From the NCBI GenBank assembly GCA_027924645.1, contig BSBN01000809.1:48142001-48206000 (forward strand): 64,000 nucleotides of DNA. The letters are read 5' to 3'. A program made the position numbers and the translations under genes. Below are positions 45,489-57,330 of the stretch, piece by piece. This DNA comes from Cunninghamia lanceolata. Taxonomy: Eukaryota; Streptophyta; Pinopsida; Cupressales; Cupressaceae. Within the stretch, counting starts at the first letter, position 1, and each line of letters opens with the position of its first letter. The notes under the pieces are model-generated. The model had not been told where the DNA came from and did no database searches. It saw only the letters and a list, made by a program, of their open reading frames with translations.

Positions 45489-48400
45489 GTGTATCAATGT
45501 CTCATATGTAACCGTAAAGATGAAATGTAAGAATATTAAAAAAGAATGTATTTGTATTTGTATATGATTAGAGTGTATCAATTTATAATCGTAAATTTGA
45601 AATACAGACTTGCATGAAAGGCATTGGGAAATAAATTACAAAAATATTAAGAAATACATCGACCAAAAACTTGTTGGCATGGCTTCCAGTGCCCTTTTAA
45701 ATGAGTTTATTGTATTAAGTTGGATACGAGCTTAAAAAAATGAAATTATAGGTGGTAAGCAGCGGCAGCTGATTCCCAGCTGTCGTTGCTCTTTAAAAAG
45801 AACCCACATTGTTTTTACTTAGACTAAAACATTAAAAAAATTAAAAAATTGTTGGCACTTTACTAGGAGGCAACACACATTGTCATGTCCAAATATAACA
45901 CGGGGGAAAGCATGGAAAACATTACGTTTGTTCTAAACATAGATCACTACTTGACATTGATGTACAATGGACATGTACATGTGGTGTTGTCATGTGTGAT
46001 GACACATGTGATACTAAACATGCAAGGAAGGACATACTAATGACATACAAAATTGAGGGATGGAAAGAAATTGAAGAGAAATATGGTAATGTGCTACCCT
46101 ATGGAACACACCCAATCATACTAAGCATGCTAAAAGGGTCGAATACAATTCACACTTCTATCTTAAGACTTACATCCTTGAAGTGTTATGCTTTGATGTT
46201 GCTAGTTTATTGCTAGATCTTGCTCTATACATTATTTGTTTACAAAGTACATGATGATTCAATATGGAAAGGTTAACCTATATGATGTTATAGCTAATTG
46301 GCCAAAGGTTGAATTCTTTCTCAAGTGCATCATGCTAGTTCAATTGATGAAATATCACAAGGTCTACAACATAGAATATTTTCCAACTATATAATACAAC
46401 ATGCAACACTAATAATTACAACCGATGTGCATTTATAACTTCCCACATTTTACCTAAAACTAATAAATTCTAAGAGGCACAATGAAATAAAATACCACCT
46501 TTAGTGTACACTTAGTTTAATAATAATCTTAAGTGTAATATCTTTGCAACACTAATATTATAATGCCAAGGATAAATATGTTCAATATTATAATTAATAT
46601 TAATAAATCCTTATAGTTATATTTTAATATTTATTACTTCAAAATCATCATATATTATACTCTATGATACATTTAAATCGTAATTACCAGCCCACTTTTT
46701 TAAAATTTATATTTATAAATACAAACTTATATTTTATAACTTAAATATTATTTAAAAAACCTAAACACAATATTATGACTATAATTTATATAATACATAT
46801 TATCTTTTTTATTTTAAAAAGACACATTTATGCTATGTAAAGCAATATTTAAACAATTAGAAAACTCCAAGTAAAAGCAATATTAAATAATTAGAAACCC
46901 CAACTAAAAATTGATTTCTAATATTAATAAGTAAAAAAAATGTTTTCCCTTTTCATCTCTTTTTTAAAGGTATAATGCATTTATCTTAACAAAAATAAAG
47001 AAACCCTAATAAAAGAATAGCATACTCAAAGGAGTCTTATTTCCACGGCTAAGCTTTCCAAAAATCTGCAATGTCATCTTACTCCTCCTTGATGTGTAGA
47101 ATTAAACCAACGATTCCTTGGATGTGCTGGTGTCCGAAATGATCAAAGAAAATCCCAAAATAAGCATCATAATCTATTTGCTTGTGAATTTGTATCCTCA
47201 AATTATCCATAAATGCTCCGCGTGGTCACCATTTTATGCTAAGAGGATAATCTTGATAACATTGGATTGGAATACATCTGTAAATGACCTGACACACCGA
47301 TGGAGAAAGGCCAAAAAAAGCATCAGAAAAAATGACGAAACAACTGATACCAGTGATATTTTTATCCGATACGAAGAGTGATGAATTTCCAGCGTCCAAT
47401 GATTTCCCAAAAGATGGGAAAGTAATAATAAGATATAGTGCACCCATAATGGAAAGAGTGTGCAAGGACTTCCAAGATCTTCATTGCAGCCATTCCAACC
47501 TCTGTGCAAATCATTCACAAGGTGCAAGAAATTTTTGTGATATATATAACTCTTCAAGTAATGCCAAATGAGAAATGATGTGCGTATTGAAAGGTGACCT
47601 CCATACCAAAGTAGACGTAATCATTTAAGAGAAGGCACAACCATGTAAAAGTCCAACCCAGCTATTCAAAATGATATTCTAGCTCCATATATAGAATTTG
47701 CTCAGCTTGATGAAGCTTGGCACAAAGGTGAAATCACTTCAACAAGTAGCGACCAACACCAAAACTCTAATTTCTACACAACAATATCAAATCTAAACTA
47801 AACAAAGATTTCAATAATGAGATGCGGCCAAAGGCACCTCTAAAATATAACACAGGGTTTCCATGTCAATCTAAGTTTCTAAACTCCACGTCGATCACTG
47901 AATCTCCAATGCAACCATATGAAGGCAAAGGTGCAAGCATAGAACAAAGAAATCAAGAAGACAACCTAACACAAAAGTCTTTGGAACCATCCGATGAGAA
48001 GAGAAATCCAATGGTGAGCGCATTGTTTGAAGGAAACAGAGATACATGAGAAATATTATTTGGCCATTAGTTCACTTATCCAGCTTAGCTCTCCAACAAT
48101 GAATGGTGCAACAAATATGCAATGTTAGCTAAATCTCTCTTTAAACTAATAGATTAAAACAACAGCGTAGTAAACATTCTTTGCAGCAAAAATCATGAAA
48201 TTGAAAATAACCAAAAACTAACCAAACCCACCACCAGAATGTATCAATCAGGGTTAAATTTGACAGTTGGATAGCTTTTAGATTTTTTAAATAATTTCTA
48301 AATATTTTTTGAGTTTTTTTAATAGAATATTTTATGTATACAATGGTCTTCCTTTCATTCCAACACATCAAACAATTAAATTTTTTGTTTGTACCAATCT

Positions 48401-49477
48401 AAGCAAGTTGCACAATATTTCATATTTTTTCTATTAATCTAGTTTTAGACTCCAATCTTGATTATCCATAGCTGCAGACAAGCTACAAGAAGGAAAAATT
48501 CAGGCTTTTCAGGAAAGGACTTGGCATAGCAGTCGTCACTAACCAATTATCTCTTAACAAGTTACCAATGAGTCTTTTCACACAACCATGCAAATATAAT
48601 TTTTGTTCATTATGTAATTTATGTTTATGTCAATAAAGTGGTTATCTCTAGTCTATTTGTTTAATTTTAATCACATCAAAAGTAAAGGGAAGAGAAATCT
48701 TGCTATTAGTATTGAAGGATCTCATTCATCAGACCATCTGAACATGTATGCTGCAATTTGTATGCAATCCTATCCAAATGTGATGAATCCATTTCTTGTT
48801 ATTGCCAAACTATCCTGCCGCTGATTAACACATTAGACATGGATGGCAAGCTACATCCCCTTTTGTAACTCATCCAAATGATTCAAGGAGAGTGCTCAAT
48901 AGGCACTCCAAAATTTCTCTACCCAAGAATCTTATGCAAGGTGTTTTATGCAACTCATTTGTGCTTTTATATAAAGCCATATCAATTATTAGACATTGAA
49001 GACCTGCCATAATATCTAAATTTATTAAATTTGATTTAGATTAAAAAAAAATTAATTATCATTCCAATAATGAAGAAGACTAAATTGTAGGGAAAAAAAT
49101 TCTTGGAAGGCAAGGTGGACTGTCAATCATCACAGCTCAACATATTTTTGCACTATAAATTTGAATATTTAAAAGTATGTGGAAAGCCCATTAATCCATT
49201 AATTTACTCACCAATATCAATTTTATCAAAGTTAAATGACCGAACAACATAACAACTAAGACGAACAAATTTAATGCAACTCGTACTCGACATTAAGCCT
49301 AAGAAGATCTCCTTACGAAGTATTTCGTAGCTTCAAACGAAAATATTAAAATGCGTGCATTTGTGTACATACCTACATAGAATTCGTCGTCCTTGTTCTG
49401 CGGCCTCTTTTTCCGTTGGGTGGCAGCAACTCCGCCTTCAAAGAACCGTTGAATTCAGGAAACAAATATCTGCAAGG
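45489..49477. other. AT-rich intergenic sequence without recognisable genes
   Basis: I find no known domain on either strand. About 46380-47000 is very AT-rich. Small open frames (45992-46216; 47118-47571 on both strands; 47822-48049) lack family signatures and supporting splice sites. Part of this may be old element sequence beyond recognition. Confidence 0.4.
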
Positions 49478-49531
49478 CGATTCGAACCCAAGACCTATGG
49501 AATGCTTGTTGCCCGGAAAGCCAGTCAGCCA
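49478..49531 (-). other. tRNA-like Pol III promoter boxes (possible SINE head)
   Basis: On the minus strand TGGCTGACTGGC (49531-49520) resembles an A box and GGTTCGAATCG (49488-49478) is one change from the B-box consensus GGTTCGANTCC, about 31 bases apart. A full cloverleaf is not evident, so a working tRNA is unlikely. A tRNA-derived SINE or a decayed tRNA gene would explain it. Confidence 0.4.
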
Positions 49532-49679
49532 GGCCTTGTGAGTGATAGCATTTTGTAAGCTCATCAAACATTCCATTGCCGATGAATGTTAACAAATGTG
49601 AAAATCTTATTAGAATTGAATAAAACACGTCAAATCCCGGACATATCGTGTGTGTATATATATACGGTTACACATTTTC

Positions 49680-49880
49680 GTTGGGAACGTGGCGTCCTGT
49701 CAGTGCAGGCTTGGGTTTATCCTGTGCCGACTTACGAAGTGGATAAAGCAGACGTAACCCATTTTGCCTTTATCACGTCCGACGATTTCCAGGAGTTTGA
49801 CAATTCCGGCGTCCGACAATGTTCCGGCGTCCGATGTTTTCCGGGAGCAAAAAACTCCCACTAATAAGCCTATCGGCTAG
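49680..49880. other. CpG-richer patch with repeats and a hairpin
   Basis: This short patch has many CpG sites against an AT-rich, CpG-poor background. TTCCGGCGTCCGA occurs twice (about 49804 and 49822). GGGAG (49843-49847) and CTCCC (49855-49859) can form a hairpin, followed by CCTATCGGCTAG (49869-49880). A frame of 92 codons (49586-49864) covers it but shows no known family. Confidence 0.4.
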
Positions 49881-51350
49881 CTAATAAGCATTGATTGGTA
49901 TTGAAATAGTTTATAAGGTGTATAAATTTGTTTGTTGTGATAGAAGGCATTAAATGTGAGCAAGAGATATAAACAAAAAAACTCTGAGTTCAAACGTGGA
50001 AGATTCAAATGGTGTTTGGTAAGTGAAGATTTGGTTTTTTAGGTTTTGTCAATTCTACCACATGAGGATATCACTTTCTAAATATGAATTTAAAATAAAT
50101 TTTATTAGGATAAAGTGATAAATATATCAATTGGTGAGGATATTTAATTTGGTCTAAATGGTTAAAGGTTCAAATCTTAGAATAAGTATTTTAATATCAA
50201 GTAATTGGAGATAAGGAAAATAAAGTTGAGTTTTGTTTTGGGTACAATCATTCTCAGATATTATTTTGCTTTGGAGTAATAGGGTAAAAATTGTTGAAGG
50301 TTTAATAGTGTCTTGAAGGTATAAGGTTGACTAGTGTATGGGTCCATCATTGGTTGAATTTGATATTATTATTTTTAACATTTGAATATGGCCACACGTT
50401 ATGCTTGTGTTCTCGATGCCATCAATGCTATCCCTGATAGAAATTTGGGAGACTCAGATGCTTGTGCTATTGTAGACTTGAATGGTACACCTGATAGGGA
50501 TTTTGAAGATTCACATGTAACATCAAATGCATAGAGTTAACACAACCATATTGGAGGCTGGAGGTATCGAACGCTGGAGGAATTTTCATCATCTCGAGTC
50601 AACTTGTTACTTAGAGATTTGGGCTACTCTATATAGCTCAGCTACCCCTATAGATGTATATGGTGCAATTGATCCCCTACTTATAGTAGACTCTCCTCTC
50701 CCCATCTCCCATTGACCTAGATATTAGATATAGAGGATGAGGCTATATATATCTAGAGTCGACCGACTAGGCTACACCAGGCTATATATGTGGTAGTTTA
50801 TAACCTCCTCATCATGTCATATATGGAGAGGGCTCTAACTCCAGCTAAAGAGAGTAAACCCAAGAGTGGCTATATGGATAGGGAGTGCAGCAAATAATCT
50901 AGAGTGTACTCCAGCCAACACTACAAATGAAAGATAGCACAATTATAAGATTTGTGTTCCACAACAATGCAAAATAAGACTTGTAACATACATTTGGGTT
51001 AACATAAAGATACAACAATGACTCTAATGTTTGTATCTTGTTATTTCTTTATTATTTTTTACAATAAACAAAATTTGTAGATAAGAAACATTTAAATGTA
51101 CCTAAAATCTAAATTTGATGGTCATATAATTATATTTAAGTATTTCTATTATAAAATATAATTAAATTTTAAGAAAACTATATTGAATAAAAGAGAAAAT
51201 TTGGAAAAACATCAAAATTTATATAGAATAATTTTGATATATATTTAATTTATATATATGAGTCTACCTAAAATCAAATATGTGGCAACTTCAACGAAAT
51301 AAGCGTCATAAAAAAATCTGCTTGACAGATAATCAAATATAGGTCCTGAA
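49881..51350. other. Intergenic sequence, no recognised gene
   Basis: AT-rich with no domain seen. A 48-codon frame at 50388-50534 starts MATRYACVLDAINAIPDRN and repeats a PDR...D phrase, and a second frame follows at 50527-50715. Neither could be placed in a family, and together they may be a decayed gene or element piece. Confidence 0.3.
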
Positions 51351-51354
51351 GTCT

Positions 51355-52100
51355 GTGCCCCGTGATTTCTTTTTTACTTTTGTAGATTCCCAGTTTGAGA
51401 TGTTGATCCGTCTCTTAAAACAGAGATTACTCCTATTTTGTGCATGTTGCATGATCTGATCTGCTTTTTATCAGTGATTGATGTCAAAGTCTTTCGTGTT
51501 CGGCACTCGGCAACGGCACGACGAACATTTGGGGCAAGAAAATGGACGAGATCTAACCAAAACTATTCATTGATGGAAATAATTAAAATGAGAAATAAAT
51601 ATTCTGACGGAAATTATGTAGGTAATGACAATTTGCACAGTTAATTTGAAATATTGACACGGGAGTTTCTTGTTTGACAGGCAACCATTATTTCCTGATA
51701 AAAAGCATATCATACTCCGTGATTTCTTTTAACATATGGATGGATGTACCCCGTGATTTCTTTATGGCTATAATGTTTGCATCTGTGATTTCTTTTTTTA
51801 CTCCGTGATTTCTTTAGGACTAGCACTTGCACCAATAGGAGGTTCAAGGAATACGCCGATAGGAACAACCGACGAGTTTAGAAAAATTCCTGAGTTTTTT
51901 TATAATGTTTTGTATGACTTCTTTTTCTACTGCGTGAATTCTTTATGATTATAATGTTTTATACCCGTGATTTCCTTTTGTATTTCATGATTATAATGTT
52001 TTGAACCCCTCATTTCTTTATGACTACAATGTTTTGTTGGAACAGGAGAGTTGTACAAGAGCATGACCTCCTTTTTCTACTTTATGATTTCTTTATAATT
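51355..52100. repeat. Degenerate short repeats of CCGTGATTTCTTTATGACTATAATGTTTTG
   Basis: At least eight diverged partial copies of a ~30-bp phrase (CGTGATTTCTTT, often followed by ATGACTATAATGTTTTG) lie at about 51360, 51719, 51753, 51783, 51803, 51931, 51969 and 52009. One more copy lies at about 58275-58310. Spacing is irregular, so this is not a simple satellite. Confidence 0.6.
51819..51863 (-). repeat. Left arm of a 45-bp inverted repeat (CTAG-ending terminus)
   Basis: ACTAGCACTTGCACC...GCCGATAGG matches the reverse complement of 58214-58258 at about 40 of 45 positions. Similarity ends sharply at both borders. Read on the minus strand it ends GTGCAAGTGCTAG followed by T. Confidence 0.75.
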
Positions 52101-52109
52101 AGCCGATAG

Positions 52110-52230
52110 GCTTTATATGTGAGCATTATAGTGCTCAGAATTGTCTCACGCCGTAAAAGAATTCACGCCGGCAGATTTGTCGGTTATATGTGAGCATTAC
52201 AGTGCTCGGAAAATTGTTTCACACCGTTTT
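52110..52230. repeat. ~75-bp tandem duplication
   Basis: TATATGTGAGCATTATAGTG begins at about 52113, and TATATGTGAGCATTACAGTG at about 52185. Both are followed by CTC, a short spacer, TTGT, TCAC and CCGT. The copies differ at a few positions. Function unknown. Confidence 0.65.
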
Positions 52231-52789
52231 TCTTTGCCCATTGAAACAATGATGGCCATAAATTTTATATACTTTTCACTGAAAAAAAGGTCAGAAAAAG
52301 TCTCATGTCGTTTAAATGCTCCACCAGAGTTTTTGTTTTTTTCGAAGGAAAATGAAAGGAAAACGGTTGAAAGCAAATAACTCAGGCCATCATATCCAAT
52401 TGCAAGATTTGAGGTGAGGTGAAGGGAGCGCGAATTAACACCCGACAAGTAATAGAGAATTTGTTATCAGAGCTGGGGATTTTTTTATATTGATTTGCAT
52501 TAATTTCTAGGACGTCTGGCCTTCATTCTCCTCTCCACCGACACAGCTGCCACGTACCATTCCCATGCATATTAATTGCTCTATTAGTGGTATAGGTAAA
52601 TTTCATTCTTTAATGTCTCACGCTGGGAGCTGGAAAATATCACCCGAAAATATTAACGGAAAATATCATCGCGTATGCGCTTTAAAACAAAGAAACCCTG
52701 TAGAGTGTTCCAGTAAATGAGTGCAATAATTGTCCGTTGTGCTTTTGTGCCACCAGCTATATGCAAATTTCAAAATCTACACAGAAGGA

Positions 52790-53156
52790 AAAATAAAGGA
52801 GAAAAAAAAAAAGAAAATAAAAGGGGGCTTCCCAGGGCAGGAGGAAGGGTTTTCATCTGAAAGAAAAACGAGGGTTACAGTGCAGAACAATGGAAAATTA
52901 GGGGTTTTAGCGCTGGAAAGAGTAGTACTAGTGTTTAGACTGCAGAAGGGAGAAAGATTAGGGATTTTCCCGTGATTTGATTGGGTGCACTCAGTCTAAG
53001 ATAGACAATGAAGAGTCTGTGTTCAGGTGCAAGCAGCGGAAGCTGTTCATGAAAGATGTAGTCATAGCATGCAACGCCTTTGCCGCTGCCCATTCCTTTT
53101 ATATAACGCTGCTGAAGAACACGGGAGCGGCGTTGAGTGATTATGGGCAGGGGGAA
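52790..53156 (+). pseudogene. DUF630/DUF632 gene fragment: 5' leader and first 58 codons, start codon lost
   Basis: Codons from 52983 read GCTQSKIDNEES, then CKQRKLFMKD, NAFAAAHSFY and LKNTGAALSDY. This is the N-terminal DUF630 domain of a plant family whose members usually begin MGC (N-myristoylation site) and have a C-terminal DUF632; it includes the NRG2-type nitrate regulators. The position of the initiator ATG is ATT (52980-52982), a start loss, and no in-frame upstream ATG is seen close by. Homology stops after GQGE near 53156; the rest of the protein (normally 600 residues or more) is absent. The purine-rich stretch 52790-52980 looks like a copied 5' leader. It is a fragment, not a working gene. 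Confidence 0.8.
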
Positions 53157-53340
53157 ACAACAGAAATAAGAGTCTGTTCATTTAGGGTTGTTCAGTGGAT
53201 TTGGCTGCTTGATGCATTTAAGTGGATTAAAGGGAAGTTTGAGGCCATCCATCCATCATGCGTGTATAAGATGAAATCTCTAAATCATATCTCCTCAAGT
53301 GGTTTACTTCCCTTTCACATGACATGAATCTGGAATGCAA

Positions 53341-53495
53341 CGCATAATCTGCCATAAGATGTTGAGTAGATAAAGAGTCTTCAATCACAACTGGACCACA
53401 AGTATCCAGATCTTGAGTCAAAACCTGTGCCTAAATTTTTGGAAGAAAAGCCTACCGAGATACCTTTGTCACAGTATGTGGATCCCAATGCAGGT
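53341..53495 (+). pseudogene. Unrecognised exon-like fragment
   Basis: One frame reads like protein: SLQSQLDHKYPDLESKPVPK, then FLEEKPTEIPLSQYVDP, ending at AATGCAG|GTTATT, an acceptable splice donor at 53496. An in-frame TAG lies near 53370. I cannot name the family. Neighbouring pieces on the same strand come from other genes, so this may be another captured fragment. Confidence 0.35.
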
Positions 53496-53567
53496 TATTT
53501 TTTCCATTAAAACCCCTGAAATTGTTTAACCATGTACAAGTTGAATAATTCAGGTGGTTTGGAGAGG

Positions 53568-53683
53568 ATGGGGATGGGGGAGGAAAATGTAAAAACAGAG
53601 GCTCTGCAAATTCGTAGCCTTTGTCAAATCCTCTCTTGCTTGGTGGTCTTTGACCTTGATTATACCCTTTGGCCTTTCTACTG
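53568..53683 (+). pseudogene. MDP1: First exon of an MDP-1-type HAD phosphatase (magnesium-dependent phosphatase 1)
   Basis: Two in-frame ATGs (53568 and 53574) precede GEENVKTEALQI and then CLVVFDLDYTLWPFY, the conserved N-terminus of plant MDP-1. D-L-D-Y-T is the DxDxT nucleophile motif of HAD phosphatases. The exon ends at 53683, followed by a good donor GTAAGA. The frame is open. The remaining MDP-1 exons (the parts normally carrying the ASR and FFDD motifs) were not found in the next 3 kb, and other gene pieces lie there instead, so I read it as an isolated exon. A very long first intron is the alternative. Confidence 0.75.
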
Positions 53684-55327
53684 GTAAGAAACCTCATTAA
53701 TCGTCTCCAATTTGTTTTTCAATTTATTAGATTTCCTAAAAAATTGAACTTTCAAAGTACTTTCGAACCCAATCGGTAATGACAAGTTTTGTATGGGGGA
53801 TGAGAGATGGATAATACGTTTTTTGGTTCAAATACTCTGTAGAGCTATCGAGGTGTGTCTAATTGTTTAGATGATTTGGGTGTCTACCTTTAAAAGTAAG
53901 TTTTCCAATTTGATTGAATGTATTTAGATAATTATGGGTGTCTAAGAGTTTGAAGTAAAAATTTCAATTTTTTTTTAAAGATTTCAGATTTGGCGAGCTA
54001 GGTTGTGAGTACAAATATGTGTAGTAAGTTCCTCATTTTATAGATTCTTCATTGCAAGGTGTCTTTGGGTGGACTCACCTACCGATTCAACTGTTTGGTT
54101 TGTATGGGTTGGTACCACAGTTTTGCAATGGTGATTTTCTTTTCCTTAGAAGCTAGTCTAATGAACAACTTTTTCATCATTTGACAAATGTATTAGTTTT
54201 TCTTTCCTTAAGTTTTGATTCATTGTCTCGAGTTAAGATTTAACATTTTTGGGAACTGCGTCATGATATGAATATCTGGATGGTTATGCCTAATATTTTT
54301 TTTAATGGAAGCATGGTTAAAGGAAATGAGTTTCCTCCTCTATTTATCATTTTATTTTTACCCTTCACAAATTTGTTTCAAGGCGTATTTCATCTACCAG
54401 TTTAACTGTGTGTTTGCAAACATAATCTTCTTTTTGGGTTAGATGAATGATTATACTCTAACCATTATATCAAAGAGCTTTACATAGAGTTATTCTTGTG
54501 GTGCATTGTCACTGGCTTTCTCTTTCCCCAATGATAAGACCACAAAGCTCTATCTAGTTGTCACTATATGATTCTCTGACTTCTCAAGATCTATTTAGCC
54601 AATTCTCTATTTTTTATAATGAAATTTGGGAGCGCCTTTGGAACCAGTCTGATTTCATATGATCTAGGAACTTTTGTTATTGGCATGATTTAATTTTAGC
54701 AACATGTTTTGGCATTAGACATTTTATGTTGAAAATGGAGTCCTATGGGTGTAAAAATTAAAAGAACGTAATTTACTTTTATAGTTATACCGTATATTTG
54801 AAACTGTTTAGCTACAAAAAAAAATGTTTGTCAAATAGTTTAACATGATGCTAGCTGGATAGTTTACCATAACATCATGTACAATAGCCCTAAACTTTTG
54901 TTACCTATACTTGATAGCCCTCAACTTAAAGATCAGTAGGCATGCACTCCCTAGAAATGTTTGCTAGCCTGCCTCTCACTGCGATTCCTTTTCTAATAGT
55001 GCTTGCAGACCTACTTGCCTATAACCCTTTGTTGTTCAATCCTAGTGGCTCCTAGGGACTGTAGGAAAATAGAAATCATCAATAGCCCTTAACTTAAAGC
55101 TGGGTGTATATAGCAAAATCTTTGTTGACATGCACTACAAAGTACCATCAAGTTTCATCTGCTTTTATGGATGGAATCGTTAAGATAATTAAATATAAAA
55201 TTTCAAATCAGTTGATTATGTGTCCTCTTAGGTTTCTTTTATGTACAATTTTTTATTAGTTTTGAATCTTTTGATTAATTTGCAAATTGTGAGAAGATTG
55301 GGAACGTTGGGTTGAATTTTCTTGCAG

Positions 55328-55986
55328 CTAGGTATAATCCCAGGGTCACCAAGATTGCCTTTTGGCTTTTGGTGATGTTTTGAGTGGCCTTGATGAATTG
55401 ATGTCTTATGTACAGAAATGCTTTTTAAACCCCCTGCCACTCACGAGGTGTGCGGAATTCATTTTCATTTTTCTAATGCTTCAGTTTTTTTTAACTATAA
55501 TGCTAAATACAATAAAAATGCTTTTTTTTTCCAGGCGCAAGAGAACACGTCTGGTCGGGTCGAGTGACCTCTTAAATCGAATACAAGAAAAAGTTGCTGA
55601 AGAATGTGTACTCAAACGTTGTAAAAGACATGCTTCCAAGGTACTAACGTACCCATTTTGTTGATTTCAATAGATTATGCAAGGCGTTCACTTAAAAAGT
55701 TATTTTTTTTTCTGTTTACATCTACAGATTATGAGTGGCGAAACAAGGAAAGTAGTGATAGATGTTTTGAAATAAACAACTCAGATCCACTGGGTACCAG
55801 CGGGGCTTTCCGTTGTTGCTTTCGTGTTGCAAAAAGGAGACGATTTCCAAATAGAATTTATTTTAGACAATGTGGATGCAACATGGCCATGCCAAGTTTG
55901 GCTGTTGCCTACAAGGTGCCATGCTGCAAGAAATTTATTAAGGGAAAAATTATATGGAAAATCAACACAGATTTCATCACCCTAAA
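55328..55986 (+). pseudogene. Three-exon pseudogene of unknown family
   Basis: Exon 55328-55447 ends ACGAG|GTGTGC. Exon 55535-55640 is preceded by a T-run and CCAG and ends AAG|GTACTA. Exon 55728 onward is preceded by CTACAG. Both introns are 87 bp, and the phases agree (2, then 0). The frame reads LSGLDELMSYVQKCF, then RIQEKVAEECVLKRCKRHAS, then KIMSGETRKVVIDVLK, a TAA at 55773-55775, and then VPAGLSVVAFVLQKGDDFQ and NVDATWPCQVWLL. A one-base shift in the first exon (about 55365) would join it to the upstream frame IPGSPRLPF. The splice signals and codon-like composition support a former gene; I do not recognise it. Confidence 0.55.
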
Positions 55987-56049
55987 TGCAGTTTGCTCAC
56001 AACTGGAAAGGATTTCTATATGTTTATGTTTATCTGCCACCGCCTAGGT

Positions 56050-57330
56050 TGTGCATAAATACACTTGAATATAATGACTATTGTACAAAATGATATACAA
56101 TAGTTGCATAAGACCATTCGATGGATAGCAATATGAAGTACCGAGGGATTGAAGAGCAATATCAACATAATGTTTACTATCTAATGGACTTTCCAATATA
56201 TATTTACAGATATATTGTTTGTACTTTAAACTTTCCTTTATTTCTTGTATTCTTTGGAGTAGTTTCAATCATGCCTTCACCTACTAAATTGTGTATGTTT
56301 TCAGATACTTCTTCCATTTGTTTTTTGTCACCTCCTTCCTTTTGTTTCATTTGATGGTTTTAATATTAGGGTAAAGTGGTTGTGTACTCCGATTATTGCT
56401 TGGGGGTAGTTTTGTACATATCATTTTTTAATTTTCAGAGACATTTAATGAAATTTGCTACAAAAAACTTAACGAACTTTCAAGCAATTGCAAGAGACAG
56501 GGGTATAATTAGATTCTACATTCTATGTCAGCGTCCTCCCTACTACGTGGGAAGACGAAAATCAAAATCATGGAATGCATGGTTTTCAAGATTTGCATAA
56601 TAAGAATTGTTGAAAAGGTTATAGAAACTTTCAAGTAAATACAATGTAAGCCAAAAGCACTATCTGGCCACAACTTTCCTGATTGAGTCAAATGGAAGTT
56701 TTGAATCGAAAGGACATCCACAGACACATTTAGCAGATTTTTTTATCAGAAAATTATAGTTGGAAATGCAAAAATGTGGAAGCATTGAATCACATGATAC
56801 TTCCCAAGCAACCCACTAAATACTTAAATGATAATTAAGTGTACATGTTAATTTTCCTATAAATAGGAACCGTTTATGCTTGCAAAGAGTTATATAAACA
56901 CAATCCAATTCAAAAAAATATTACAAATCTTGTGGTTTTCCTTCTACGAATTCTTAGGCCTCAAATAGTAGTGAGTCTGAGTCATCAATAAATAGAGGTG
57001 GTGGCCAAAATTTTCCATTTTGCATTTGCAGTTTAGGTGCTTTATTAGACATATTAGGTTTTAGGCATTGTTTTATAGTATAGAGAATTTTTCTCTCTAT
57101 GCTTGTAAAACAAAACTTATACATGCAAAGCTGACATTTTTAATAGGGCTATTTACATTGAGTTTATGGTTCTCTAACCTATCATTACATATGTGCCTCA
57201 TATGTTTAGCTCTCACTTAAAACACGTGCTTAGAGGGCTCAGTCAATACAACCATTTGGGTATGTATTATGCTTCCTCCATGATTATCTAAAATAGAAAG
57301 AATACTCAACTAAAAAGACGATGTGTCAAA
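56050..57330. other. AT-rich sequence without recognised gene
   Basis: No domain, repeat boundary or splice-supported frame seen. The frames at 56121-56354 and 56376-56600 have no family signature. Confidence 0.35.

Noticed and set aside
47226..47571. Overlapping open frames on both strands
   Set aside because: Mutually overlapping frames without motif or splice support. At most one could be real and I cannot choose.
49478..49531. Functional tRNA gene
   Set aside because: Boxes are present but acceptor and anticodon stems do not pair convincingly.
50388..50715. Short adjoining frames as a plant mobile domain or transposase gene
   Set aside because: A vague resemblance of ILEAGGIERWRNFHHLES to the plant mobile domain, but too short and without further motifs.
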